Counted from the stretch's first letter, positions 45,709-59,406 are shown. The stretch: 64,000 bases of DNA from Halobacillus campisalis (GCF_030345335.1 NZ_JAPVRC010000001.1:1-64000); one strand, 5' to 3'. Notes: generated from the sequence alone by a model not told the origin. A program made the numbers and translations.

Positions 45709-46590
45709 ATGCAGCATTTACTATCTATGAACGAAGTGACACACTCACATTTAAACAGCATATTCACAAGAGCTAATGAAATTAAAGATGGAACTGTGGA
45801 CTGGGCAGCAAAAGGAACGTTTGCAGCTAACATTTTCCTTGAAGCAAGCACACGGACGAAAAACAGCTTTTATATTGCTGAGAGGAGACTCGGCATCGAT
45901 GTAGTGGATGTCAATGGTTCAGACTCCAGCCTGACGAAAGGTGAAAGTTTAAAAGATACATTAAAAGCGCTCGAGTCCATTGGAGTTCAATTAGTGGTTC
46001 TTCGTCAGCCTGAGCAGGGAGTTCTTCAAGATCTTTCTGAAGGGTTGAACTTATCTATCATAAATGCAGGTGATGGGACAGGAGAGCACCCAACGCAAAG
46101 CTTACTCGACCTTTACACGATTTCACAAGAATTCTCTTCATTTAAAGATCTTCATGTCACAATTGCCGGTGATATTAAACACAGCAGAGTTGCTCGATCT
46201 AATGCACATGCGTTGAAGAAGCTTGGTGCAAAAGTATCGTTCGCAGCTCCTGTAGAGTGGCAGGATGAGTCTTTATCTAGTGAGTACATATCAATGGATG
46301 AAGCGGTAGAGGTGAGTGATGTCCTCATGCTGCTTAGAGTGCAATGCGAAAGACATGAAGAACAGCATGTATCCAATAAGGACTACTTGAGTCTATACGG
46401 TCTGACTGTGGAGCGTGAAGCGAGGATGAAACGAGGCAGTATCATTCTCCACCCAGCGCCTGTCAATCGAGGTATTGAAATTGATGATGTTCTAGTAGAA
46501 TGTGAGCGCTCAAGAATTTTTGACCAAATGTCAAACGGAGTTGCCGTAAGAATGGCGATTATCCAAAAATTGTTAGAGGGGGATTTATAA
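45709..46590 (+). CDS. pyrB: Aspartate carbamoyltransferase catalytic subunit
   Basis: This 293-residue ATCase condenses carbamoyl phosphate with aspartate. The carbamoyl-phosphate site EASTRTKNSF lies near residue 45. GDGTGEHPTQSLLDLYTI lies near residue 124, and the aspartate-domain residues (MLLRVQCERH; LHPAPVNRG) are intact. No regulatory PyrI is encoded, as usual for Bacillus-type trimeric ATCase. It is slightly shorter than the B. subtilis enzyme. The ATG follows AAAAGGAGATG. pyrC starts directly at the next base after its stop. Confidence 0.97.
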   Translation: MQHLLSMNEVTHSHLNSIFTRANEIKDGTVDWAAKGTFAANIFLEASTRTKNSFYIAERRLGIDVVDVNGSDSSLTKGESLKDTLKALESIGVQLVVLRQPEQGVLQDLSEGLNLSIINAGDGTGEHPTQSLLDLYTISQEFSSFKDLHVTIAGDIKHSRVARSNAHALKKLGAKVSFAAPVEWQDESLSSEYISMDEAVEVSDVLMLLRVQCERHEEQHVSNKDYLSLYGLTVEREARMKRGSIILHPAPVNRGIEIDDVLVECERSRIFDQMSNGVAVRMAIIQKLLEGDL

Positions 46591-47883
46591 ATGTCCATAA
46601 AAATAAGAAATGCTAAACGAGTAGTCGAAGGTGAGCTTATAGATTGTGAGCTTTTCATTGAAAATGGGGTCATTCAAGAATGTTCTAAAAAAGTAGCGGG
46701 AGAAGCCGACAGGACAATAGATGCAGAAGGGCAGCTGCTCTCTCCAGGTTTTGTCGACCTTCACATCCATTTAAGAGAGCCTGGTGGAGAAAGTAAAGAA
46801 ACGATCGCTACAGGAACGGAAGCAGCAGCCCGCGGAGGTTTTACTACAGTATGTGCGATGCCTAATACCCGTCCAGTTCCTGATTGTCAAGAAACGATGG
46901 AACAATTAAACGATAAGATTAAAAACGATGCAGTTGTCCGCGTCCTTCCTTATGCTTCCATTACAACTCGTCAGCTTGGGAAAGAATTAGTGGATTTTGA
47001 TACATTGAATCGCGCGGGTGCCGTAGCTTTCACTGATGATGGAGTAGGCGTACAGACCGCTGGTGTCATGTATGAGGCTATGGTAGAAGCCGCCCGCTTA
47101 GGACAAACGATTGTGGCTCACTGTGAAGATAATTCACTTATCTATAACGGTGTAGTGCACAAAGGGAACGTAAGTAAAAGGTTGAATGTTCCTGGTATTC
47201 CTAACATTGCAGAATCAGTCCACATCGCGAGGGATGTTCTACTTGCAGAAGCTGCTGATTGTCATTACCACGTCTGTCATGTATCAACAAAAGAGTCTGT
47301 ACGCGTCATCCGTGATGCAAAGAAAGCAGGTATTCATGTAACTGCTGAAGTAACCCCCCACCACTTACTATTAACAGAAGATGATATTACAGAAAACGAT
47401 GCCTTTTTCAAAATGAATCCACCTCTTCGTTCTAAAGAAGATCAGCTAGCGCTGATCGAGGGGCTGCTGGATGGAACGATTGATTGTATTGCTACAGACC
47501 ATGCTCCCCATACAGAGGAAGAAAAATCAGAAGGTCTGGTTAAAGCTCCTTTTGGAATTACAGGACTTGAAACTGCATTTCCATTACTGTACACCCAGTT
47601 GGTTCAAAAGGATGTTATTACATTGGAACAACTGATTAATTGGTTGACCTCAGCACCTAGCCAATTGTTTCGATTACCTTATGGATCGCTGGAAGCAGGT
47701 GCGCCTGCAGATATCACATTAGTCAATATCGACGATGAAAAACAAATAAACCGTCATGATTTCGCTTCAAAAGGAAAGAACACACCATTTCATAATCATG
47801 AAGTAAAGGGATGGCCGGTACTTACAATCGTCAATGGAAAAATTGTCTGGGAGGGAACTACAAATGAAACAACTCGTACTTGA
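46591..47883 (+). CDS. pyrC: Dihydroorotase
   Basis: This 430-residue class I dihydroorotase cyclizes carbamoyl aspartate. Metal ligands are in [13 protein letters not shown] (HxH near residue 59), VAHCEDN and the [12 protein letters not shown] region (His near residue 231), and [13 protein letters not shown] (catalytic Asp near residue 304). [20 protein letters not shown] is the typical amidohydrolase entry strand. Its 3' end overlaps carA by 20 bases in another frame. Confidence 0.97.
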   Translation: MSIKIRNAKRVVEGELIDCELFIENGVIQECSKKVAGEADRTIDAEGQLLSPGFVDLHIHLREPGGESKETIATGTEAAARGGFTTVCAMPNTRPVPDCQETMEQLNDKIKNDAVVRVLPYASITTRQLGKELVDFDTLNRAGAVAFTDDGVGVQTAGVMYEAMVEAARLGQTIVAHCEDNSLIYNGVVHKGNVSKRLNVPGIPNIAESVHIARDVLLAEAADCHYHVCHVSTKESVRVIRDAKKAGIHVTAEVTPHHLLLTEDDITENDAFFKMNPPLRSKEDQLALIEGLLDGTIDCIATDHAPHTEEEKSEGLVKAPFGITGLETAFPLLYTQLVQKDVITLEQLINWLTSAPSQLFRLPYGSLEAGAPADITLVNIDDEKQINRHDFASKGKNTPFHNHEVKGWPVLTIVNGKIVWEGTTNETTRT

Positions 47884-48958
47884 AGACGGCACTACATTTA
47901 TCGGAAAAGGATTCGGCAGTGACCGGGAAAGCTTTGGAGAAGTAGTTTTCAACACTGGGATGACCGGATATCAGGAAGTTATTTCAGATCCTTCTTATTG
48001 CGGACAGATTGTGACCTTTACGTACCCTTTAGTAGGGAATTACGGCATAAATCGTGATGACTTTGAGACTGTGAACCCGGCTATTTTAGGGGTGGTCGTG
48101 AAAGAGCATTGTGAACAACCTTCTAATTTCAGAAGTGAAGAAACGCTTGATGAGTTCCTTAAGGCTAAAGGGATACCTGGTATCAGCGGAATCGATACAA
48201 GGAAATTGACAAAAATCATTCGACAGCACGGAACGATGAAGGCAGTGATTACGTCTGCAGACCGTTCTGTAAGTCAAATATTGAATATGATGAAGGATAC
48301 ACCACTCCCTACAGATCAAGTAAGGCAGGTATCAACGGTTAAGCCATATGTCGTTCCGGGACGTGGTTATCGTATAGTCCTGGTGGATTATGGAATGAAG
48401 CATGGAATTTTAAGAGAGTTTACGAAGCGCAATTGTCATATAACCGTAGTCCCTTATCATACATCCGCTGAAGAAATTTTACGATTGAAGCCTGATGGCG
48501 TCATGCTGTCTAACGGGCCGGGAGACCCGAAAGACGTCCCTGAATCCATTCAAACGATTCGTTTATTAATGGGACAAGTACCTATCTTTGGAATTTGCTT
48601 AGGTCACCAGCTGATCGCGTTGGCTGCTGGGGCCGATACGAGTAAGATGAAGTTCGGACACCGTGGCTCTAATCAACCTGTCAAAGATATAAAATCCAAC
48701 AGGACGAAAATCACTTCACAAAACCATGGCTATGCGGTCGATACTCAATCGGTTCAAGCTACCAAGCTCAGGTTGACTCAAGTTTCTTTGAATGACGATA
48801 CCGTGGAAGGTCTTGAGCATAGTACACATAATGTGTTTAGTGTCCAATACCATCCGGAAAGCTCACCTGGACCAGACGACACATCGTATTTGTTTGACGA
48901 TTTTCTACTTCGTATAAAACAATCTCAACAAAAGAACAAGGAGGCTAATTATGTCTAA
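47864..48958 (+). CDS. pyrAA: Carbamoyl-phosphate synthase small subunit (pyrimidine)
   Basis: This 364-residue glutamine amidotransferase subunit supplies ammonia to the large subunit. The N-terminal domain starts [19 protein letters not shown]. The class I GATase triad is in [15 protein letters not shown] (Cys near residue 242) and [13 protein letters not shown] (His and Glu near residue 327). The ATG at 47864 is preceded by GGGAGGG inside pyrC; the frame opens further upstream but without a site. It overlaps pyrAB by eight bases. The operon location marks the pyrimidine-controlled copy (also called carA); no arginine copy is in the window. Confidence 0.96.
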   Translation: MKQLVLEDGTTFIGKGFGSDRESFGEVVFNTGMTGYQEVISDPSYCGQIVTFTYPLVGNYGINRDDFETVNPAILGVVVKEHCEQPSNFRSEETLDEFLKAKGIPGISGIDTRKLTKIIRQHGTMKAVITSADRSVSQILNMMKDTPLPTDQVRQVSTVKPYVVPGRGYRIVLVDYGMKHGILREFTKRNCHITVVPYHTSAEEILRLKPDGVMLSNGPGDPKDVPESIQTIRLLMGQVPIFGICLGHQLIALAAGADTSKMKFGHRGSNQPVKDIKSNRTKITSQNHGYAVDTQSVQATKLRLTQVSLNDDTVEGLEHSTHNVFSVQYHPESSPGPDDTSYLFDDFLLRIKQSQQKNKEANYV

Positions 48959-51900
48959 GCGTACAGATATCCAGAGAATACTTGTGATCGGATCAGGTCC
49001 GATCGTCATAGGGCAGGCTGCTGAATTTGATTATTCCGGCACCCAGGCATGTCAGGCACTGAAAGAAGAAGGTTATGAGGTGATCCTGGCGAATTCAAAT
49101 CCAGCTACGATAATGACAGACCATACATTCGCGGATAAAGTGTATATGGAGCCTCTCACGTTGGAATTTTTAATGAAAATCGTCCGTAAAGAACGTCCTG
49201 ATGCTATTTTACCAACATTAGGCGGACAGACAGGCTTGAACTTAGCGGTTGAATTGAGTGATTCAGGAATTCTTGAGCGTTACAGCGTAGACTTGCTGGG
49301 AACTCCACTCGAAGCCATTCAAAAAGCGGAAGACCGTGAAAAATTTCGTTCCCTTATGCATCAGTTGGGCCAGCCTGTACCAGATAGTGAAATTGTGAAT
49401 TCAGTTGATCAAGCGGTGGATTTCGCTGACAAAATCGGTTATCCCGTCATCGTTCGTCCAGCATATACAATGGGAGGCGCAGGAGGCGGCATGTGTGACG
49501 ACGAAGAGCAGCTTCGTGAAATTGCAAGGAGCGGCATCTACCTTTCACCAGTTAGTCAATGCTTAATTGAAAAGAACATTGCAGGTTTTAAAGAAGTAGA
49601 GTATGAAGTTATGCGTGATTCTAATGATCAGGCTATCGTTGTATGTAATATGGAGAACTTCGATCCGGTCGGGATTCATACCGGAGATTCCATCGTTTTT
49701 GCTCCGTCCCAAACGTTGAGTGACCGAGAATATCAAATGTTACGTAATGCTTCCTTGGAAATCATCAGAGCGTTAGAGATCGAAGGGGGATGTAACGTCC
49801 AGCTCGCTTTGGATCCGAACAGCTTCCAATACTACGTAATTGAAGTAAACCCGAGAGTCAGCCGTTCATCGGCTTTAGCCTCTAAAGCCACAGGCTATCC
49901 GATTGCAAAAATGGCAGCGAAAATTGCGGTAGGTATGACCCTTGATGAAATAAGAAATCCGATAACTGGAACCACATACGCTTGTTTCGAGCCCGCTTTG
50001 GATTATGTAGTGGCAAAAATTCCGAGATGGCCATTCGATAAGTTCGCCAAAGGAAATCGTAAACTGGGTACTCAGATGAAGGCGACGGGCGAAGTAATGT
50101 CGATAGGACGTACAATCGAGGAGTCGCTGCTTAAAGGAATTCGTTCACTTGAAGGTGAAAAAGAGGATTTATATGTCGACTCAGTTGCTGAGTTAAGTCT
50201 CGAAGAACTATTTCTCCGCATGAAAAAAGCAGATGATGAACGGATTTACATTTTAGCAGAAGCATTGCGTAGAGAAGTTTCTTTAGAAGATATTCACCAC
50301 ACGACGCAGATTGATTTCTTCTTCTTAAACAAATTACAACGGATCATTAGTCTGGAGCGAAGAGTAACGGAGAAAAAATGGGATATTGATGTTATTAGAG
50401 AAGCGAAAGAAAGCGGGCTTTCTGATACCCAGATGGCACGTCTACTATCTGTACCTGAGATGGATGTAATGGAATTCCGAAATAAACATGACATCACACC
50501 TGTTTATAAAATGGTCGACACTTGCGCGGGCGAATTCGTGTCAGAAACTCCATACTTCTACAGCACTTATGAGGAAGAGAATGAATCAGTCGTTTCGGAA
50601 AACAACAAAGTGTTAGTCATTGGCTCTGGTCCTATACGCATCGGCCAGGGTGTGGAATTCGACTATGCAACCGTCCACTCTGTACTAGCGTTAAAAGAAT
50701 TAGGATACGAAGCTATCATCATGAACAATAACCCGGAAACGGTATCTACCGATTTCAGTGTCTCAGACAAGCTATATTTCGAGCCGCTGACCCTGGAAGA
50801 TGTAATGCACGTCGTAAATTTAGAAAAACCGGCAGGAGTCATTGTTCAATTCGGCGGTCAAACGGCAATTAATCTTGTTGAGGGGCTAAGCCGCTGTGGA
50901 GTAGAGATCCTTGGCACAACTATGGATGCAATTAACCAGACGGAGGACCGGGATCTTTTTGAGCAGTTGTTAAATAAACTCGATATTGCGAAACCAGGCG
51001 GCGAAAGTGTAATCAGTGAAAGTGAAGCTATTCACGCTGCCAAAGAGATCGGCTATCCAGTGGTCGTTAGACCATCCTATGTCCTCGGCGGCAGAGCAAT
51101 GGAAATTGTCTATTCTGAAGATGAACTAAAAACCTATATGAAAGAAAATGTTCGTGTTCATAACGGTCACCCTATTTTAATCGATAAGTATTTGACAGGT
51201 ATGGAAATTGAAGTCGACGCGATCACGGACGGAGACGATGTTGTAATACCAGGTGTTATGGAGCATATCGAGCGAGCTGGAGTACACTCTGGAGACTCGA
51301 TGGCCGTATATCCGACCCAGCGTCTAACAAAGGCTCTCGAACAGCAGTGTGTAGATGCTACCGTGAAGATTGCGAGAGAGCTCAATATGAAAGGGTTAAT
51401 CAATATCCAGTTCGTCGTATTGGATGATACAGCCTACGTATTGGAAGTCAATCCCCGGGCAAGCAGAACCGTTCCTTTCCTAAGCAAAATAACTGGGGTT
51501 ACGATGGCACAGATCGCTACAAAAGTCATTATGGGGGAAAGCTTACAATCATTGGGTTATACCTCAGGGATGGCAGAGAAGCCAGATGGCGTCTATGTGA
51601 AAGTCCCCGTCTTTTCTTTTGAGAAGCTTAGAAGTGTAGATACGACGCTTGGACCAGAAATGAAGTCTACCGGTGAAGTTATCGGATATGATCAAAGTTT
51701 AGAGAAAGCTCTGTTTAAAGGAATGACAGCTGCAGGTTTGAAAATTCCAACTGAAGGCTCTGTACTATTAACCGTAGCAGATAAAGATAAGGATGAGATG
51801 CTTGGGATTGCGAAGGTCTTCCATCAGCTTGGTTTCCATCTCTACGCGACGAAAGGAACTGCGAAAACGATTGAGGCAGCGGATTTACCCGTTGAAACTG

Positions 51901-52150
51901 TAGGTAAACTGGGTTCAGATCAACTAGATATTATTGATCTAATAAGAAACGGTGACGTACAATTCGTAGTCAACACCCTTAACAAAGGTCTTCGCTCTCG
52001 TTCAGACGGATTTCTTATTAGAAGGGAAGCTGTGGAACGTGGAATTGCCTGCTTAACGAGTCTCGATACTGCAAAAACAATTGTAGAAGTCATTGATGCT
52101 ATGACATTTACAGCACGTACGATTGATAAAAAAGAGGCGGTGTTATCTTA

Positions 52151-52151
<1 letters not shown>
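48951..52151 (+). CDS. pyrAB: Carbamoyl-phosphate synthase large subunit (pyrimidine)
   Basis: This 1066-residue protein has two homologous ATP-grasp halves (about residues 1-400 and 545-935), an oligomerization domain between them, and a C-terminal MGS-like allosteric domain (about 935-1066). Each half begins with the same signature: [19 protein letters not shown] and [19 protein letters not shown]. It makes carbamoyl phosphate from bicarbonate, ATP and ammonia. The ATG follows AAGGAGGC. The stop overlaps pyrK (TAATG). Also called carB. Confidence 0.97.
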
Positions 52152-53817
<1,666 letters not shown>

Positions 53818-53821
53818 CCAA

Positions 53822-54532
53822 TTGGAAGAAATTTATGTGGCGCTTGATTTCGAAAGTAAAATGCAAGCTATAGCATTTTTAGATGAACATAAGCTTGATG
53901 GAGTACCCGTGAAGGTAGGTATGGAACTTTTTTATAAAGAGGGGCCATCTATGATCCTCGAACTGAAAAAAAGAAACCATCCTCTGTTTCTTGATTTGAA
54001 ATTACACGACATACCAGCTACGGTCAAACGAGCGATGAGAAGTGTATCCTCTCTTGGGGTGGATGTTGTAAATGTCCATGCCGCTGGAGGAAGCCGTATG
54101 ATCGAAGCGGCAAAAGAAGGATTAGCTCAGGAAAATGGCTGTGATACTAAATTATTGGCTGTTACTCAGTTGACGTCTACAGACCAGAATACTCTCACCT
54201 CTGAACTTCTGATCGATCGTCCGCTGAATGACGTTGTGGCTGAGTATTCTAAGCTTTCCAAGCGCAGCGGGGCTGATGGAGTCGTTTGTTCAGTGAAAGA
54301 AGTAGAAGCCATCAAAAAAGCTTGCGGCAGGGACTTTTTAGCTTTGACCCCGGGAATCAGGCAGGCAGAAGATGAACGGCATGATCAAAAAAGGATAGCT
54401 ACTCCTTTTGATGCTGGATTTCAGGGAAGCGACTCGATTGTAGTTGGAAGAAGTATTACGCATTCAAACAAACCACGGGATACATACGAACGATTCAAGG
54501 AGGCTTTCAGTAATGGAAAACAACAAAATTGA
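53822..54532 (+). CDS. pyrF: Orotidine 5'-phosphate decarboxylase
   Basis: This TIM-barrel enzyme makes UMP from OMP. Catalytic residues lie in LFLDLKLHDIPATVKRAM (DxKxxD near residue 60). The N-terminus has VALDFESK, and the C-terminus has LTPGIRQAEDE and IVVGRSITHS for phosphate binding. The start is uncertain. TTG at 53822 gives 236 residues but is 15 bases from GGAGGGG (53800-53806), whereas ATT at 53813 is in frame, overlaps the pyrD stop (ATTAA) and has six-base spacing. Its last 20 bases overlap pyrE. Confidence 0.95.
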   Translation: MEEIYVALDFESKMQAIAFLDEHKLDGVPVKVGMELFYKEGPSMILELKKRNHPLFLDLKLHDIPATVKRAMRSVSSLGVDVVNVHAAGGSRMIEAAKEGLAQENGCDTKLLAVTQLTSTDQNTLTSELLIDRPLNDVVAEYSKLSKRSGADGVVCSVKEVEAIKKACGRDFLALTPGIRQAEDERHDQKRIATPFDAGFQGSDSIVVGRSITHSNKPRDTYERFKEAFSNGKQQN

Positions 54533-55142
54533 AGATTACTTGCTTGAGATTGGAGCCGTGCAAATTCAGCCGAACGACTTATTCACATGGACTTCCGGAT
54601 TGAAATCCCCGATATATTGCGATAATCGCCTGACTATGTCTTATCCTCATGTAAGAAAACACATCATTGACGAAATGGTAAGATACATCGACCAGCTCGA
54701 TGAAGAGGTCGATATGATTGCTGGCTGCGCCACGGCTGGAATCCCTCATGCAGCGTGGGTTGCAGATCGACTGAACCTGCCCTTAGTATATGTAAGGGGA
54801 GAAGCCAAAAAGCACGGAAAAGGAAATCAGGTGGAAGGCGACTTAAGTCAAGGCAGCCATGTGGTAGTCATCGAAGATCTCATATCTACAGGAAAGTCTT
54901 CGATCGCATCCAGTGAAGCCTTAAGAGAAAGTAATAAAAAAGTAGTGTGTATTTTATCTATTTTTAATTATAATTTACATGCAGCTGAAGAGGCATTTGA
55001 AGCTAAGAGGTATAAAACACATTCCTTAGCGACTTATAATGAATTGATCCATATCATGAAAGAAAAAGATCAATTAAATGAAGAAGAATATGGAAAACTT
55101 CAAAAGTGGAGTGCTGACCCTCAAATCTTCACAAAAAATTAA
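54513..55142 (+). CDS. pyrE: Orotate phosphoribosyltransferase
   Basis: This 209-residue PRTase joins orotate to PRPP. The PRPP loop is VVVIEDLISTGKSSIASSEA near residue 112; TSGLKSPIYCDNR near residue 29 and the flexible loop VRGEAKKHGKGNQVEG near residue 88 are also typical. The ATG at 54513 follows AAGGAGGC inside the pyrF 3' end. It ends the pyr operon in the usual Bacillus order. In B. subtilis a cysH cluster follows; it is missing here. Confidence 0.97.
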   Translation: MENNKIEDYLLEIGAVQIQPNDLFTWTSGLKSPIYCDNRLTMSYPHVRKHIIDEMVRYIDQLDEEVDMIAGCATAGIPHAAWVADRLNLPLVYVRGEAKKHGKGNQVEGDLSQGSHVVVIEDLISTGKSSIASSEALRESNKKVVCILSIFNYNLHAAEEAFEAKRYKTHSLATYNELIHIMKEKDQLNEEEYGKLQKWSADPQIFTKN

Positions 55143-55213
55143 AACACATTATATTGCGCTTCATGTAAATGGTTAGTACCATAAGAGTAGATACGGAAAG
55201 CTATGGTGATGAA

Positions 55214-55483
55214 ATGAAATCAAGAAAGCATTCTTTTTTCATTCTAATTAATGCAGGCTTAGGGTTAATCACTTGTATGGTTTTTCTATATACTTGGATG
55301 GCTTTCACATTTATGGAGCCGATATGGTCATTTGAACCCTTACTAAGCTTAGCTGGGTGTTTGACTTTCTTTATATTATGGAATAAATGGTTCCTTAGAA
55401 AAGAAAAGCCAAGATACTGGGCGCAGGCTATATTTTCTTATGTTGCAGCAATTATTCTTTTCGTATATTTTTTGAGCAGATAA
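55214..55483 (+). CDS. Small membrane protein of unknown function
   Basis: This 89-residue protein has three hydrophobic segments (about residues 8-28, 41-57 and 67-86) and basic loops (MKSRKHSFF; RKEKPRYWA). I do not recognise the family. The ATG at 55214 is preceded by GGTGATG; the frame is open from an ATG at 55169, but no ribosome-binding site supports it. It lies between pyrE and the convergent rqcH, so it may be read with the pyr operon or alone. Codon use looks like its neighbours. It is probably real because of the intact length, topology and following terminator. Confidence 0.6.
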   Translation: MKSRKHSFFILINAGLGLITCMVFLYTWMAFTFMEPIWSFEPLLSLAGCLTFFILWNKWFLRKEKPRYWAQAIFSYVAAIILFVYFLSR

Positions 55484-55516
55484 AAAATCCACTATTTAAT
55501 ATAGTGGATTTTTTCT
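55484..55516. terminator. Bidirectional terminator between pyrE side and rqcH
   Basis: AAAAAATCCACTAT and ATAGTGGATTTTTT pair around a five-base loop (TTAAT, allowing an extra A-T), with A and T tracts on both sides. It serves the convergent genes. Confidence 0.9.
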
Positions 55517-55522
55517 GCTCAT

Positions 55523-57229
55523 TTAACTTTTCAATTTCTTTATTTCCTCTTTGTCGGGAGTTACGAACAAGGTTTGCTGCTGATCGTAGGTCACGTATCC
55601 CGGTTTAGCACCAGAAGGTTTTTTTACATTTTTAATGAGTGTATAATCGACCGGTACAGAGGAGGACTGACTATATTTGCTATAATAAGCTGCAAGTCTT
55701 GCCGCTTCAAAAAGAGTATCTTCTGACGGTTTTTCACTTTTTATGACAACGTGGGAGCCGGGAATATCTTTTGCGTGAAGCCAAATATCTTTTTTACTTG
55801 CAAGGCGATTGGTCAAGTATTCGTTTTGTTTATTGTTTCTGCCGACATAAATAGTAGTGCCGTCCGTGGAAGTGAATGATTCCGGCGATGGCTTAGAAGA
55901 TTGGTTCTTTTTCTTGCGAGACGCCGGTTTTTTCTTCATATATCCTTGCTCTCTTAGCTCATCGCGAATATCTTCAATGTCTTCTTCACGTGCTGTTTCA
56001 ACTTGCTGGATCAATCGTTCGAAATATTCGATTTCGTCTTTTGCCTTCTCAATTTCGATTAGTACGACTTGTTTGGACTTTTTTAACTTCTGATACGTCT
56101 GAAAATAGTTTTGAGCATTCTCGCTGGGTGTTTTATTTGGGTTCAATTCAATCGTCATTTCAGATTGATCTGGGTCGTAATAGTCTGCGACAGTTACATT
56201 TGAATCTCCCAGCTTCACTAGATGCATATGGGCAGTGAGAAGCTCCCCCATTTTTTGATAATCATCTGCTGCATCGGATTTTTTTAAAGTAGTTTCATGC
56301 TTTTTAATTTTTCGTTTGTTCTTATCACGTTCGTTTTTTAAGAATCGATATAAGTCACCAGCCTGCTGTTTTACGCGGTCGCGCTCAGCTTTGCCCGAAT
56401 AGTAGCTGTCCAGCATTTCACTGACAGTGGAGAAGTTTTTAGTCTCCTCATTCTTATGCTGTAGGTTGAATACATAAAACTGTTCGCGATCCCCAAGGAA
56501 TAAGGTTGGCTGATAATTATGCTGTAAAATGCTTTGTCTGAAGTTCTCGTACTCTTCTTTATAATTAGCAGCTGAACCTAAACTTGCCCGATAAGCGATT
56601 TCTTTAGTGATCATTGGGGAAAAGCCCATCACTTTTTTCAGTATCTGCTGGTCAAGTTTACCGGAATTGAAATCCAATTTCGCGATAAGAGCTTCTCCAG
56701 TAAGTTCGATCGGACTAGTTTTGCCTTGTTCAGGAGGCAGGATATACGGCTGTCCCGGCATTACCGTCCGGTGACGGTTTTGAGAAGGAGGCAGGTGCTT
56801 GATACTGTCTAAGATATGACCGGCCTCCTCATCTACGAGAAGGATATTGGAGTGTTTTCCCATTACTTCTATAATTAAGGTTTTAACTGTTTCATCACCA
56901 ATTTCGTTTCTGGACCGAATGTGGAATTTTACAATTCGCTCCATTTCCACCTGCTCGATATTTTCGATGAAGCCTCCAACGAGATGCTTTCTTAAAAGCA
57001 TGCATAGCATCGGAGGCTCTTTCGGATTGGAATATTGATCTTCGGTCAAATGAAAACGCGCATAAGTTGGGTGTGCTGATAATACGAGCGTATGCTTTGT
57101 TCGGTTTTTTCTAATTGTAAAAACTAATTCTGTATCTGTAGGTTGATAAATTTTCATAATTCTCCCGGATTGGATAGGCTCATGGAGTTCATGAGTAATC
57201 GCCCGGGTCACAATACCATCAAATGACAT
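55523..57229 (-). CDS. rqcH: Rqc2 homologue RqcH (NFACT protein, YloA/FbpA)
   Basis: This 568-residue protein has the NFACT-N domain (MSFDGIVTRAITHELHEPI; PMLCMLLRKHLVGG), two helix-hairpin-helix motifs (about residues 180-250), a long coiled coil (about 285-440) and the C-terminal NFACT-R domain (GTTIYVGRNNKQNEYLTN; LHAKDIPGSHVVIK). RqcH binds stalled 50S-peptidyl-tRNA and recruits tRNA-Ala to add C-terminal alanine degrons. It is also described as a fibronectin-binding protein in older annotation. The start at 57229 follows GAGAGGTGAG; the open frame extends upstream by chance. It is divergent from yloC. Confidence 0.95.
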   Translation of the reverse strand: MSFDGIVTRAITHELHEPIQSGRIMKIYQPTDTELVFTIRKNRTKHTLVLSAHPTYARFHLTEDQYSNPKEPPMLCMLLRKHLVGGFIENIEQVEMERIVKFHIRSRNEIGDETVKTLIIEVMGKHSNILLVDEEAGHILDSIKHLPPSQNRHRTVMPGQPYILPPEQGKTSPIELTGEALIAKLDFNSGKLDQQILKKVMGFSPMITKEIAYRASLGSAANYKEEYENFRQSILQHNYQPTLFLGDREQFYVFNLQHKNEETKNFSTVSEMLDSYYSGKAERDRVKQQAGDLYRFLKNERDKNKRKIKKHETTLKKSDAADDYQKMGELLTAHMHLVKLGDSNVTVADYYDPDQSEMTIELNPNKTPSENAQNYFQTYQKLKKSKQVVLIEIEKAKDEIEYFERLIQQVETAREEDIEDIRDELREQGYMKKKPASRKKKNQSSKPSPESFTSTDGTTIYVGRNNKQNEYLTNRLASKKDIWLHAKDIPGSHVVIKSEKPSEDTLFEAARLAAYYSKYSQSSSVPVDYTLIKNVKKPSGAKPGYVTYDQQQTLFVTPDKEEIKKLKS

Positions 57230-57334
57230 GGTTCTCACCTCTCTAGTCTTGTCAGTATAGCAATGATTCGCACGGTTGTGAACATTTTTGGTACACTTAA
57301 GACCGGTTAAAAAATATAAATGGACGTGGTAACG

Positions 57335-58216
57335 ATGATAAAAAGCATGACGGGTTATGGTCGAAAGACGATTGCAGGAGAACAGCTTAAAGTGACGGTC
57401 GAAATTAAGAGTGTCAATCACCGATTTCTTGATTTCTCTCCAAAGGTACCTCGATCGTTTTTGTATATGGAAGATATAATGAAAAAGAAAGTTGCCGAAT
57501 ACATTCACCGCGGGCATATTGATCTGTTCATAAATCTTGAAGGAAACAACGCTTTAAACAAGAAGCTTCGGGTCGAAGATGATTTACTCGGCCAATACAT
57601 AGATGCCCTTCACTCACTTAAGACTAAGCATGAGTTGACGGGAGATATCTCTATTGATATGGTTACTAAGTTAGAGGATATTTTTTCGGTAGTCGAGAGT
57701 GACGATCCTTCTCCCGAGATCGAATCAGCTGTACTTACAGCCTTAGAAGAGGCTCTTGAAACCCTTGTATGTATGCGTTCAGCAGAGGGAGAGAAGTTAG
57801 ACAGCGATTTACGCAAACGTCTTGAAAGCCTTTCTGTTCTTATTGATGAGGCAGAGTCCAGGCGAATTCAGGTAATCGACGAACATAAAGAAAAAATTAT
57901 CTCAAGAATACAGGAAACTATGAAGGATCAATTTGAGTATGATGATCAAAGGCTTCTTCAAGAAGTTGCCCTTTTAGCTGAAAAGGGTGACATTACGGAA
58001 GAGATCGTACGTTTTCGCTCCCACTTAAAGCAATTCCAGTCTACTATTGAAAGTCATGGAGCTGTTGGAAGAACATTAGATTTCATCGTACAAGAGTTTC
58101 ATCGTGAAATTAATACGATCGGGTCTAAGTCAAATGATCCATTTCTCTCAAATAATGTAGTAAAATTAAAAAGTGAGATAGAAAAAATGAAGGAGCAAAT
58201 ACAAAATATCGAATAA
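57335..58216 (+). CDS. yloC: YicC family endoribonuclease (YloC)
   Basis: This 293-residue YicC/YloC protein has the conserved N-terminal IKSMTGYGR, NHRFLDFSPKVPR and the DUF1732 C-terminal domain (EIVRFRSHLKQF, GRTLDFIVQEFHREINTIGSK). E. coli YicC is reported to be an endoribonuclease that affects small RNA turnover; the Bacillus role is less studied. An ATG at 57335 gives the family start MIKSMTGYG; the frame also has an ATG at 57320. No strong ribosome-binding site is seen for either. The operon continues to remA, gmk and rpoZ. Confidence 0.92.
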   Translation: MIKSMTGYGRKTIAGEQLKVTVEIKSVNHRFLDFSPKVPRSFLYMEDIMKKKVAEYIHRGHIDLFINLEGNNALNKKLRVEDDLLGQYIDALHSLKTKHELTGDISIDMVTKLEDIFSVVESDDPSPEIESAVLTALEEALETLVCMRSAEGEKLDSDLRKRLESLSVLIDEAESRRIQVIDEHKEKIISRIQETMKDQFEYDDQRLLQEVALLAEKGDITEEIVRFRSHLKQFQSTIESHGAVGRTLDFIVQEFHREINTIGSKSNDPFLSNNVVKLKSEIEKMKEQIQNIE

Positions 58217-58285
58217 CGATTGAGATTAGCTCTAGTTTTTTCATATAATAAAGGAAGATAAGGGTATTAGAAGGAGGAAGTGTAG

Positions 58286-58549
58286 TTGAGTTTAAAGTTA
58301 ATCAATATAGGGTTCGGTAATGTGGTTTCCGCTAACCGGATCATATCCATCGTCTCTCCAGAATCTGCACCGATCAAACGTATTATTACTGTTGCGAGAG
58401 ACAATAATAAATTAGTAGATGCTACATACGGACGAAGAACTCGTGCCGTTATCATAACAGATAGTGACCACGTTGTACTATCTGCTGTTCAGCCGGAAAC
58501 GGTAGGTCAGCGAGTGTTGAGCAATGATGAAATTTCAGATGATAACTAG
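58286..58549 (+). CDS. remA: Extracellular matrix regulator RemA (DUF370)
   Basis: This 87-residue DNA-binding protein of the RemA/DUF370 family starts at TTG 58286 after AAGGAGGAAG. Conserved stretches are [40 protein letters not shown] and [12 protein letters not shown]. RemA forms ring oligomers around which DNA wraps; in B. subtilis it activates biofilm matrix and osmoprotection genes. It is conserved between yloC and gmk. The osmoprotectant link would suit a halophilic host, but that is inference. Confidence 0.95.
   Translation: MSLKLINIGFGNVVSANRIISIVSPESAPIKRIITVARDNNKLVDATYGRRTRAVIITDSDHVVLSAVQPETVGQRVLSNDEISDDN

Positions 58550-59406
<857 letters not shown>

Noticed and set aside
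55523-57517. Longer RqcH with 95 extra N-terminal residues
   Set aside because: The extension lies in the divergent promoter region and the yloC start, while a strong ribosome-binding site precedes MSFDGIV.
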